DNA of 64,000 bases from Benincasa hispida (taxonomy: Eukaryota > Streptophyta > Magnoliopsida > Cucurbitales > Cucurbitaceae): NCBI RefSeq assembly GCF_009727055.1, contig NC_052357.1, positions 84,218,970 to 84,282,969 of the forward strand. The letters are read 5' to 3'. Positions 10,428-21,064 of this stretch are shown piece after piece (position 1 is the stretch's first letter; each line of letters begins with the position of its first letter). Under the pieces are notes generated by a model. That model had not been told where the DNA came from, searched no databases, and was given only the letters and a program-made list of their open reading frames with translations. Position numbers and translations under genes: made by a program.

Positions 10428-12417
10428 TGTTGAGTTTTATGCCCTAAAACGCGTAGATAGAAAATGTAAATAATTGACTGTTATCAATAAAGAGTTATCG
10501 ATATTATTTCAATAAGTGTTATTGATTATATTGAATTTGTTTTGTCTTAATAACTCTAAATCCAACAGACTAACATCCTAGGTTTTCTTATGAGTCTTGA
10601 ACTATATGTGGAGACGTATAAGGATCAATGTTCAAGATACAACTTAAATGGTCTATGGTATAAGGATAAGGTTGGGTACCTTATCCTTGTGATACTATGT
10701 ATACGACCCGCTTTTTATTTGATACAAATGTAATGATTCAACGCATTCTTGTAGATGACATATGAGTGAAGGTATTCTATGCAATGAGTTTGCATAAGAT
10801 CAAACCACGAAATAGTAGCCATTAAATGTAACTCTGCTGACTAGTTAGGTTTCTATTTCAATAGGATGACCTAGGAAACTTAGACTTAATCCTATGTCTA
10901 TTACGAACTCTTGTTCATAAGGGATTGTCCTTTAATCTGTATGGGTGAGAGCGACCAGTTCATCGACCTAATATGCCTATCATTTTGAGGACAAGATTGA
11001 GCATGGAACTGGAAACATAATAATACAAGATGGATTTCACTTCTTCCCGACTATAAGGTAAGTAGATGAGTGTTCCCTTAAGTGGTGTCTTTGGGATTTG
11101 AACAAAGGATCATACCCTCTCATTGGCCCGAGAGGGGTTTTTGTTTATTGGTTGGACCATAATCAGGTTTTTCATTAGAGAAGCACTGGTACTTAAGGAT
11201 AAAGAAGTAACCCAGGGGTAAAACGATAATTTTGATCCAGTTAGTATTACGAACACTCGAGAAGGACTAACTTACTGTTATTGATCTATATCTGTGGACA
11301 CATAAATATATATGCAGTGAAAAGAGTACATTTATAGATCTTTAGTGGAGTATACCTACAGTTAACGAATATTGATTAATAAAGTTAATGAGTTTAGCTA
11401 ATTAATCTCATATTGTTAGAACTTTTGATCTGTAGGTCCATGAGGTCTCTTTCTAGCTCGTAAAGGGAATTAAGGTAATTATGTCTTGAATAGAGTTTGA
11501 AATGTTCAAATTCACTTAGGGAAATAGTATAATGTATAATGTATAATGATATATTATAATATAAAATTTATATTTTAATTAAACTTTATTATATAAATTT
11601 TAATTTTGGATATGATTCAAAATTAATTTCTGAGAGAATTAAATATTTGAAGGATTCAAATAGTAAATTAATATGAATTATATTCATATTAAAACTATAG
11701 GTTAAAATTCATACATATTAGATGCACATTAAAATTATAGGTTATGAGAGAAATACAATTGAATATGATTCACTTGTAGGTTAAATTAAATATGTGATAT
11801 GTAATTTGGTAATTAATTAATTATTAATTTAATTTGCTTTAATTAAATTAATTATATTAAAACTATAGGTTATGTGAGAGATGTTTCATTTAAATATGAT
11901 TTAAATGAAATCATTAATTAAATTAGATTTAATTAATAATTAATTATTTTAATTAATTTATTTATTTATTTGATTTTTGTGAAATCAAACAATAGCTCCC
12001 ACGTAAGGGAGTTCAAAAACGTGGAATAGCTCCCACGTTCCCTCTCTCCCTCTCTATTGATTAATATACCTGCAAAACGTAAATCTTACAAAAGATTCTC
12101 TTTACAGAAGGGTTCTGTGTAAAAGAAATTCTCTCCTAGGGAGGTTTCCTAATTGGTGGTTTTCGTGCTTTTAATCCCAAGGAGAATTGACATTCTTCCA
12201 TTTAAGTCATCAACAAAAGTAAGTGTTCTTTCCTTCCTCTATAAGATTGAATTCCTATTTGTTATGCATGCTTAACCCAGAAATTTTACCACAGGGTGAG
12301 GTTTTAAGGTTTCCCCTTTCTATTTTTTATTTTTGTCAGTATATTGGTATTTTAATTTCTCAATTGGTTTTGAGTTAGGTATTGATTAATCCGCTGCATT
12401 AGAGTTTTTATCCCTAC
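10428..12417 (+). mobile_element. Copia 3' LTR, family F (diverged copy)
   Basis: Begins TGTTGAGTTTTATGCCC after the polypurine tract and ends near CCGCTGCATT..TCCCTACA, aligning with the end of the copy at 43653-45416 (CCGCTACATA..CTCTTACA). Its blocks match the other family members in order: 'ACAACTTAAATGGTCTATGG', 'GTACCTTATCCTTG', a GACCCGC block, and 'CTGTATGGGTGAGAGCGACC'-like sequence. The 3' boundary is estimated and no target duplication was found. Confidence 0.65.
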
Positions 12418-13343
12418 ATGAATAAGGCATTATGTGCGACTGATCGACACAGCCAGACAGATGGCTAGGCAACTCAACGGGCAACGAACGGCGATAGAGA
12501 CCACAAGTTGAGTGACGATGGTAAAATGTAGAGGAGATGGGGAGAATCAGCAGAGGTCACACGTGAAGAAGACGAAATTTAATTCGCACACATACCAAGG
12601 AGTCCTTTAAATATATATAAGTGTATATATATATGGGATCTTTTTAAATATAAAAAAATATTTAAAAATATTTACATTTTATAGCAAAAAGTTCCAAGAG
12701 TACAAGCACTTGTGGAACTTCTTTTGGAACTTTTTACTATCAAGTGTAAATGTTTTTTTTTAGATTTTTCTATTTATAAGAATTTTCCTATATATATGCC
12801 TCTTCCTTTAAATATATATATATATATATCTTTATATATATGTACATTTATTCCTTAAATCCAAAACTTTATTGGATTCCGATTAATATATATTTTTTCC
12901 TCATCCCTTTTTAAATTCCAAATTAAACTTCAAACTCCCAAACCTTTAATCACCCATAAATTTAAATGTAATTGCCTCCTCAAAATAGATCAATTCAATT
13001 TCTAAAATTCAAATTACAACCTCAAATAATTCGAAATAATTAAATAAAGATTACCTATAAATTTGGGATGTTACTTTTTCCATTCATTTTATTATTTTTT
13101 CTCATTCTCTAATTTGATTTTTTTCGGCACAAACCATCTCATTTCTTATTTCTTCATTTCTTCATTTTTATGAATATATATACGAGACTTATTTCAAATA
13201 TATGCAATGTTTATATCAAATATATTTAGACAAGTACATATTTTAGGTTAGTTACATAATATATACTTTATATTAAGATATATATTTTACGTATTTTGTC
13301 ATATACACACATGTATATTTAGTTATTATGCAAATAAACTAAG
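12418..13343. other. AT-rich spacer with fold-back segment
   Basis: No gene seen. It contains an inverted-repeat segment (listed separately), runs of TA and TTTAAATATATA, and an AT-rich stretch leading to the target site of the gypsy insertion at 13344. Confidence 0.6.
12600..12840. repeat. Imperfect inverted repeat (possible fold-back MITE)
   Basis: The arms 12671-12700 (TTTACATTTTATAGCAAAAA then GTTCCAAGAG) and 12721-12752 (CTTTTGGAACTTTTTACTAT then CAAGTGTAAATG) are reverse complements with a short spacer. The pairing extends weakly outward through AT-rich arms. There is no coding content and no clear target duplication. Confidence 0.55.
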
Positions 13344-13348
13344 ATAGA
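13344..13348. other. Left target-site duplication ATAGA
   Basis: The five bases ATAGA flank the left LTR end and recur at 21060-21064 directly after the right LTR end. This shows that the whole 13349-21059 element inserted as a unit. Confidence 0.9.
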
Positions 13349-15712
13349 TGTAACATCCCGAATTTTAGGAAAATTTAAGTTAATTATCTAAAATTATTGA
13401 GTTTAAATTTCCCTTTCATTTAGAAAATTGGGATTAAATTGAAATAATTGAAAAACTTTTATTGATTAAATTGAATTTAATTGATTAGATATTCGAACTG
13501 ATTATCTTGAAAATATTGAATTTTGCTTCCTTTGATTTTGGATTTTAGGGCCAACTTAACAAAAAAAAATTAAAGAGATAACTAATTTCATGTGGTTTTG
13601 AATTGATTTAAATATTTGGAAGGATTTAATTTGTATCAAATTGATGGATTTTATGCCTTTTAATTTTTGTTTTTGAAGTCTAAATTAAGATAATTTGAAA
13701 AGTTAATTTATTTATAAATTTAATAGAATCTTTGGAGATTTTAGAGATATTGTGATAAAACAGTTTATTTATCTTTTAAAAATTTGAAAAAAAAAATAAG
13801 AATTGAGATTTTTTCGAAATTAAATGAGAGTGAAAAGAGTGTGAGGAGAAAGTAATTTGGTTTTTCAGCGACAGATTCAACAAAATTGTCGATTACCAGA
13901 GTTTGAACCGTTGGATCGTACTCAAATTTGGTGAGACATATAGAGTTTCATTTTGAACGGTTGGATCGTTGTTTGAAGCTCTGGTGTATTCGTAATCCCT
14001 GCTGAATAAAATCTGTGAAACTAAAAATTCCCCTTCTCTCTCACTATCACAAATCCTCTTCATGCAAGACCCTCATTACCAATCGCTAGCCTAAACAATT
14101 TATGTCATCTGACAGCAACACCTGCTGCCTATCTATAGCAGCCATAAGTCGACGCACCGTTGGTCGCCACTGCCCCGATCTTTGCCGGAATTTTGAGGAA
14201 AACCTTGGGTAAGACTTATTTTCTCCTTATAATTTGGTAGGTGAAGTTCACCCCTTTGATTTTGGGTTAAATTAGTAACCCCTCTTTGGTTTGAAACTTA
14301 GATTCAAGATTTGGAAGTTTTGAGGCATTGACCATCAAGCTAGAGACCATTTTGTTTTGTAGAAAATTGGTGAAGATCGATAAGTTTTGTAAGTTGTTGG
14401 ATGGTTATTCTTTTGGATTGAAAGTAATAGTGGAAAATTAAGTTATTGGATTTAGATTCAATTCTTGATCAGATTGGCTAATTGAATCAAGTTTTGGAAT
14501 TTGTCGTAGATCAAGCCACAACTTTAGGTTAATTCAAGTGTGCTAAAGAAGTTCTAAGGAGATTTTGTTTGGCGTTTTTTACCAAGTTGAGGTAAGTGGT
14601 ACTATTATCGGTGTCTTTGTGCTAGGCGACCTAGTCTAGAATTATAAAGTTAACTAATGGACTCTTGAAGCATGATTTTGTTATTATGTTTTACTTGTTG
14701 CATGACAGTTATAAGTATTATGAGAATGTTCGAATTTCTAATCAGTACTGATATTATGTATGTAGTACATAAATAGACCAATAGAGCGTTACTGTCGCCT
14801 TGACGCATGTTTTATTTCAGAGGACCTACGGGTCTAGTTTCATGTTTGACAGTGTGCCTACGGGCCGCTAGACATGAGTGAGTTGAAAGGTTCACGTTCA
14901 TGTTATTTTTCCATGTTTGACGGTGTTCCTAGAGGTCGCTAGACATGCGTGAGCTGACAGGTTTATGTTCATGTTACTTTTATTTTCATGTTTCATGTTT
15001 GACGGTGTGCCTACGGACCGCTAGACATGATTGAGCCGACAGGTTTACGTTCATGTTCTTTTCATGTTTGACGGTGAGCTTACGGGCTGCTAGACATGCA
15101 TGAGCCGATAGGTTTACGTTCATGTTATTTCCATGTTTGACGGTGTGCCTACGGGCCGCTAGACATGCATGAGTCGACAGGTTCACGTTCATGTTATTTT
15201 CATGTTTGACGGTGTGCCTACGGGCCGTTAGGCATGCGTATCAAGGCAAGATAGTACGTCTTTTGGTTTTCCTTTCATCATCAAAAATCGATGTAGCTGT
15301 ATGAGCCACGGGCCATCATTCTCTACTTGTGGATGCATAGCCTGATCCCGGTAATGGGATCACTTACTGAGTATTTTATACTCAAGCTTTCTTAATTTAT
15401 GTTTTTTCAGGTAATGATAGGAACGGACCGGCAGGTGACGAGAGAGACCTATGATCTTGCCATATGGAACATGTAAATCGCTTCCGCTCAGTTTACGTTT
15501 TCAAGCTATTTAAAAGTTTTTATTTTAAACTTGACTTCATTATTTTAAGGGTCCCAAACAAAGGTTTTTCTTATTTGTTATTTATTTTGGAAAATTGTCT
15601 TTATTATTTTAATGCAAATTTATTTTCTTCAATGGTCAAAATTTTTTGAATGTAAATGTGTAATTATGAGTAACGACCCTTATCAGAGTACTCAAAAGGT
15701 CGGGTCGTTAGA
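13349..15712 (+). repeat. 5' LTR of the gypsy element
   Basis: Starts TGTAACATCCCGAATTTTAG and ends GGGTCGTTAGA, where the 3' copy has GTCGTTACA. It carries a roughly 70-bp tandem array (14838-15240). Compared with the 3' LTR it has about 70 bp (near 14263-14335) missing from that copy, and it lacks about 40 bp near 15530 that the 3' copy has. It has therefore accumulated indels as well as substitutions since insertion. Confidence 0.9.
14838..15240 (+). repeat. About 70-bp minisatellite inside the gypsy 5' LTR (six units)
   Basis: Six imperfect units, each built around CATGTTTGACGGTGTGCCTA, then CGGGCCGCTAGACATG, a GAGCCGACAGG segment and TTTACGTTCATGTTATTTT. Unit starts lie near 14840, 14910, 14990, 15064, 15131 and 15200. 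The array is GC-richer than its surroundings. A 68-codon open frame on the minus strand (14986-15192) is simply this array read in one frame and is not a gene. Confidence 0.9.
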
Positions 15713-15714
15713 GT

Positions 15715-15726
15715 TGGTATCAGAGC
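15715..15726 (+). other. Primer-binding site of the gypsy element
   Basis: TGGTATCAGAGC, the canonical plant retrotransposon primer site complementary to the 3' end of initiator Met-tRNA, two bases after the 5' LTR. Confidence 0.9.
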
Positions 15727-17100
15727 CTAGGTTTTAGGTTTTGTAGATTGACTTACGATGTAAGTCTTGGTTTTGTGTCCCTTATGGCTATTCATGGATC
15801 CTTCATCCTCGCCAGGTATGTTTTTTCATTAAATGTTTTATGGAAGATGTGTTTAAAAGTCTTCATATCTAAGCTTTATGTATTGACTGATTGTTATTGC
15901 TAGTTTAACGACCTGAAAGAAGCTAGTATGAGATGGCTATTTTGTTTTGGTGTTATGGAAAGAAAGGATCATAATAAGGCCATTTGACGTTTAATTCATG
16001 GAAGGATGGTTAGAAACGAAAAAACATTTGACTGTTCAGGGATATTGAAACCTGATAAAACTATGAAGTGTTATGCACTTATGACATGAAAGAAAGAAAT
16101 TGATGTATTTGGTTAAGCTATAGAATAAGGTAAGTGAATTGGAAATTCACTGAGGAATAATATTAAGTTTTGCATTACGAGAATAAAACTAGTGGTGCTA
16201 CAAGGAACGTTATCACAAGGCACACGTTCTTAGTTACGAGATTAAAGTTTCTTTATAAGATAAGAAAGAGGTGAAGAAGAGACTATAAATTCTATTAAGG
16301 ATTACTAGATGTTAAAGTCAAAATGTTCCAAGAAAAATTTTGAAAGGATTAATAGGTCATGATCACTTTCATGGTATTGAAGTTGGTGGAGCGAGTAATG
16401 TATGGTGTGTTGGTTCTTTATGTAACGTGCCTAAAAGGAAGAAAAATTACTAGATGGAGGATAAAGCGATAGTATGAGGAACTCTTTACAAGACCTAGGT
16501 AAGATGAATTGATCAAGGAATGCTAAGATGGTTGAAATTATAGTTGCCTTTAGATGGGAGAAAACGAGTTATTAGATTGAAAAATTCTTAAAGTGCTTGG
16601 GTTGAACTATGTGTTTGTCGTAATGAAAAGGTTTAAGTTTAATTAACCATACCAAGAGGAAGGATAAATGTTTTGAAGTTTAAAAGCAATGTTATCTTGT
16701 GAAAATACCCTACTAAAGTTCCAAACTTGGAATGAAATTTTAGATTTCTGGAAAAAGTTTAAAGGTTCACATGTCTTGGTTTAGGGATTATGTTTCACTC
16801 AGAAAATAAAAAGTGCACTTTCAAGTTGTTGGGTTAAGCAATGATAAATGCGAAGAAAATAATAGTATTTAAGAAAAGTTTTTATTCATTTGGGGAGATA
16901 AATGGAAATTAATATGTTCTAGATTATCAAATAATTAAGAAAGGTTTGGATTTTAAGACATGATATGGGTGGATATAAGCATGGTTTGGTGTAAAATAGA
17001 AATCTCTCATTACCATTTGGAACTTTGGACTGCAGTAGGCATTGTTCGGAAAAAAAAATATAGCTTGCTTAGGTTGTTGGATTGTAGACTGTGAAAAGGG

Positions 17101-17138
17101 CTGTCTCTTATACACATCTAGATGTGTATAAGAGACAG
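17101..17138. other. Nextera mate-pair junction adapter, copy 2 (artefact)
   Basis: The same 38-bp palindrome as at 7747. A second copy starts 29 bases after this one ends. Translated on the minus strand it gives the well-known adapter peptide VSYTHLDVYKRQ. Confidence 0.97.
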
Positions 17139-17167
17139 GTGCATAGGAGGGTCTAAAGGGTGATATG

Positions 17168-17205
17168 CTGTCTCTTATACACATCTAGATGTGTATAAGA
17201 GACAG
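17168..17205. other. Nextera mate-pair junction adapter, copy 3 (artefact)
   Basis: A third perfect copy. The 29 bases between copies 2 and 3 (17139-17167) are an exact duplicate of 18439-18467, so a mate-pair read fragment was built into the assembly here. Minus-strand open frames at 16927-17184 (MCIRDS..) and 17185-17502 (ending SLIHI) are partly adapter. Confidence 0.97.
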
Positions 17206-17899
17206 ATATATATGTATATAAATAGATAGCTTGCTTAGGTTGTTGGATTGTAGACTATGAAAAGGGATTCGAATAGTCACATGTTTTGGCACAGATATAT
17301 TCACTAGGAAAGTGAAATAGAGCATCTTGGATTTATTGGTCTTGGAAAAGATAAGGGAAGATGAAAGGATTTGAGAAATATTCTGTTGTTTTGAGAATGT
17401 AAGGGGAATTGATATTTTGAGATTAAGAACAAAGGTTTGGTTTGGTTTGGTTTCCAAGATAGGAAATATGTGTTTACGAACCTTTAGAGTTGGTATGAAC
17501 AATCTCGTTACTATTTGGAACTATGGATCTTAGTATTTGTTGGTTGAATGGATATTCTGCATAAGCTATTGGTCATGGACACAATTTTAGCATGAGAATT
17601 TGATTAAGCTAGACTATCACGCGTTGGAAGAGTGCTTAGCAATCTTCTTCAAATTATAGTGGAGTCGAAGGAAATAACATTTTATGAAAGGATGTTTAAT
17701 AGTAATATTGCTAGAAACTATGGAAATAGAAAGAGTAAGGCCTCGTTAAAGAGGAAAAATATGTTGAAAGGTATTAGCAAGGTTTAGAGATTTTGATTGT
17801 AGACACGAATATCTAGAACAAGGAATTAATGAAGCCATCGATTTGATTTGAAGGTGCAAGTAATCTAACTCCAAGTAAAAAACAAGCTATATGAGTATT

Positions 17900-18425
17900 A
17901 AGGTTGAGTAAGTTTGATCTCCCAGAATAACCCCTAGCACTAGAGATGAACTTAAATTGAGAGCAACTCATATCCTTAAGGCTCCTCATAGAAGGAATCT
18001 AGTAGAGTTGGAATAACCTAAGTCACTGATACAAGAACCATTTAGCAAAGTGTTTCATATGTGCCTTAATGTTTTGCCTTGGAGCACATCAGCTTTGTTT
18101 ATTAGGAAAGAAAGATGAATCATGCGACTTTGTATCAACTGTTACGGATTGAATATGATAACGTGTCTCGGTTGCAGGGGATTGTCTGGACAATTAGGTG
18201 CCGAATCCAAATTCTGAATCCTGAACTTGAGATGTCATGAGTGATATGTTTTTTGTTGCATGGACAGTGAGGTGACCCACTCTATGGGGTGTGAAAATTC
18301 TCAATATAGATTTATGCAATCAATAAGGTCTTTATCTTAGAAACTGGCATCAGGTAATGGTTACAGCTATTATGAGGTTATGGTGATGTATTTTTATGTG
18401 GACTTCAAGAGTCTCATTTAAGTGA
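17900..18425 (+). pseudogene. Ty3/gypsy reverse transcriptase remnant
   Basis: Near 18070-18160 the sequence reads VLPWSTSALFIRKER then IMRLCINCYGLN, a broken match to the gypsy reverse-transcriptase motif '[27 protein letters not shown]'. Near 18330-18390 it reads KLASGNGYSYYEVMVM, matching the later 'YGHYEFxVM' block. Frameshifts and stops are frequent and the YxDD box region is reduced to FYVDF. This assigns the element to Ty3/gypsy on sequence rather than structure. It has no enzymatic potential. Confidence 0.7.
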
Positions 18426-18687
18426 GATTTTCAGACTCGTGCATAGGAGGGTCTAAAGGGTGATATGTGTTTAATTTAAGATTAAAGAGTAACATGATAT
18501 TGTCTCAGATAAGTTATACAATTCATGATAGGAGGTGAAGACTTTCTGAAACGTGGAGTTAACGCTAATTAAAAGTTCTTTGGCAGTATTATCAGTCTGA
18601 AGAAGCAATTTGAAAATATGAGGATGAGACAAGAACTAAATATCACGAGCCTTTAAGGACTTGAACTTTCGAGGATGAAAGCCTATT

Positions 18688-18700
18688 AAGGAGGGAAGAA
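18688..18700 (+). other. Polypurine tract of the gypsy element
   Basis: AAGGAGGGAAGAA immediately upstream of the 3' LTR start TGTAACATCCCG, the expected plus-strand primer. Confidence 0.85.
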
Positions 18701-21059
18701 TGTAACATCCCGAATTTTAGGAAAATTTAAGTTAATTATCTAAAATTATTGAGTTTAAATTTTCCTTTCATTTGGAAAAATGGGATTAAATTGAAATAAT
18801 TGAAAATATTTTATTGATTAAATTAAATTTAATTGATTAGATATTCGAACTAATTATCTTGAAAATATTGAATTTTGCTTCCTTTGATTTTGGATTTTAA
18901 GGCCAACTTAACAAAAAAAAGTAAAGAGATAATTAATTTCATGTGGTTTTGAATTGATTTAAATATTTGGAAGGATTTAATTTGTATCAAATTGATGGAT
19001 TTTATGCCCTTTAATTTTGGTTTTTGAAGTCTAAATTAAGATAATTTGAAATTTTAATTGATTTATAAATTTAATAGAATCTTTGGAGATTTTGGAGATT
19101 TTTTGATAAAACATTTTATTTATCTTTTAAAAATTTGAACATAAAAAGAGAATTGAGAATTTTTCGAAATTAAATGAGTGAAAAGATGTCAAAATGGGAG
19201 AGAAAGCAATTCGATTTTTCAACGACGGCTTCTAAAAAATTGTCGAGTCTAGATTTTGTACCGTTGGATCGTGCTCAAATTTGGTCAATCTGTTCGAGAC
19301 ATATAGAGTTTCATTTTGAACGGTTGGATCGTTGTTTGAAGCTTTGATTTATTCGTAATCGTTGCTGAATAAAATCTGTAAAACTAAAAATTTTCCTTCT
19401 TTCTCACTGTCGAAAACCCTCTTCATGCAAGACCCTCACTACCAGCCGCTAGCCTAAACAATTTATGTCATCCGATAGAAACACCCACTGCCTATCTATG
19501 GCAGCCACAAGTCGACACACCGTCGGCCGCCACTGCCCCGATCTTTGTCGGAATTTTGAGGAAAACCTTGGGTAAGACTTATTTTTTCCTTATAATTTGG
19601 GAGGTGAAGTTCACCCCTTTGATTTTGAGTTAGCATTGACCATCAAGCTAGAGACTATTTTTTTCACAAAAAATGGGTGAAGATCAGTAAGTTTTGTAAG
19701 TTGTTGGATGGTTATTCTTTTAGATTGAAAGTAATAGTGGAAAATTAATTTATTGATTTTGGATTTAATTCTTGATCAGATTTACTAATTGAATCAAGTT
19801 TTGGAATTTATTGTGGATCAAGCCACAACTTTAGGTTGATTCAAGTGTGCTAAAGAAGTTCTAAGGAGATTTTGTTTTGCGTTTTTACCAAGTTGAGGTA
19901 AGTGGTACTATTATCGGTGCCTTTGTGCCAGGCGACCTAGTCTAGAATTATAAAGTTAACTAATGGACTTTTGAAGCATGATTTTGTCATTATGTTTTAC
20001 TTGTTGCATGACAGTTATAAGTATTATAAGCATGTTCGAATTTCTAATCAGTACTGATATTATGTATCTGGTGCATGAATAGACCAATAGAGTGGTTTAC
20101 TATCTCGCCTTGATGCATGTTTTATTTCAGAGGACCTATGGGTGTAGTTTCATGTTTGACGGTATGCCTATGGGCCGCTAGACATGCGTGAGTCGAAAGG
20201 TTCACGTTCATGTTATTTTTCCATGTTTGATGGTGTGCTTACGAGCCGCTAGACATGCGTAAGTCGACAGGTTTACATTCATGTTACTTTTATTTTCATG
20301 TTTCATGTTTGATGGTGTGCCTACGGGCCGCTAGACATGAGTGAGACGACAAGTTTACGTTTATGTTATTTTCATGTTTAACGGCGAGCCTACGGGCCGC
20401 TAGACATGCGTGAGCCGACAGGTTTACGTTCATGTTATTTCCATGTTTGACGGTGTGCCTACGGGCCGCTAGACATGCGTGAGTCGACGGGTTCACGTTC
20501 ATGTTATTTTCATGTTTGACGGTGTGCCTACAGGCCGTTAGACATGCGTATCAAGGCAAGATAGTACATCTTTTGGTCTTCCTTTCATCATAAAAAAACC
20601 GATGTAGCCGTATGAGCCACGGGCCATCATCCTCTGCTCGTGGATGCATAGTCTGATCCCAGTAATGGGATCATTTACTGAGTATTTTATACTCAACCTT
20701 TCTTAATTTATGTTTTTCAGGTAATGATAGGAATGGACCGGCGGGTGACGAGAGAGACTTGTGATCATACCATATGGGACATGTAAATCGCTTCCACTCA
20801 GTTTACGTTTTTAAGCTATTTAAAAGTTTTGATTTTAAACTCGATGTTGGTCAAAATTTTATTTGTTTAAGTTATTTTTTTCTTCATTATTTTAGGGGCC
20901 CCGAACAAAGATTTTTCTTATTTATTATTTATTTTGGAAAATTTTCTTTATTATTTTAATGAAAATTTATTTTTCTCAATGGTCAAAATGTTTTGAATGT
21001 AAATGTGTAATTATGAGTAACAGCCCTTATCAGAGTATTCAAAAGGTCGAGTCGTTACA
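18701..21059 (+). repeat. 3' LTR of the gypsy element
   Basis: Starts TGTAACATCCCGAATTTTAG and ends GAGTCGTTACA, followed by ATAGA. It carries the same minisatellite as the 5' LTR (20149-20555, six units). Base differences and indels against the 5' LTR show that the insertion is not recent. Confidence 0.92.
20149..20555 (+). repeat. About 70-bp minisatellite inside the gypsy 3' LTR (six units)
   Basis: The same array as at 14838-15240, with the same unit number and independent point changes in several units. Confidence 0.9.
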
Positions 21060-21064
21060 ATAGA

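Larger units (their letters stand above)
15727..17899 (+). other. Decayed gypsy internal region (gag and protease expected)
   Basis: The place where gag and protease should lie, but stops interrupt every frame and I could not read a convincing domain. It contains the adapter-derived block 17101-17205, flanked by a 41-bp local duplication (17060-17100 and 17227-17267). Confidence 0.6.
13349..21059 (+). mobile_element. Complete-structure Ty3/gypsy LTR retrotransposon, non-functional
   Basis: A 7711-bp insertion with LTRs of 2364 bp (13349-15712) and 2359 bp (18701-21059) and a 5-bp target duplication ATAGA. It also has a primer-binding site at 15715-15726 and a polypurine tract at 18688-18700. 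The internal region is only about 3 kb, less than needed for a full gag-pol, and holds no long open frame; a decayed reverse transcriptase is readable at 17900-18425. It therefore cannot move by itself. The internal part also contains adapter artefact (17101-17205), so its true length is uncertain. Confidence 0.92.

Noticed and set aside
14986..15192. Minus-strand open frame with internal peptide repeats (MNVNLS.HACLAAR); also 20296-20502
   Set aside because: It is the LTR minisatellite read in one frame; the repeats explain it fully and both lie in non-coding LTR.
16927..17502. Two minus-strand open frames of 85 and 105 codons, one starting MCIRDS
   Set aside because: Both run through the adapter palindromes; their reading frames exist only because of the artefact.
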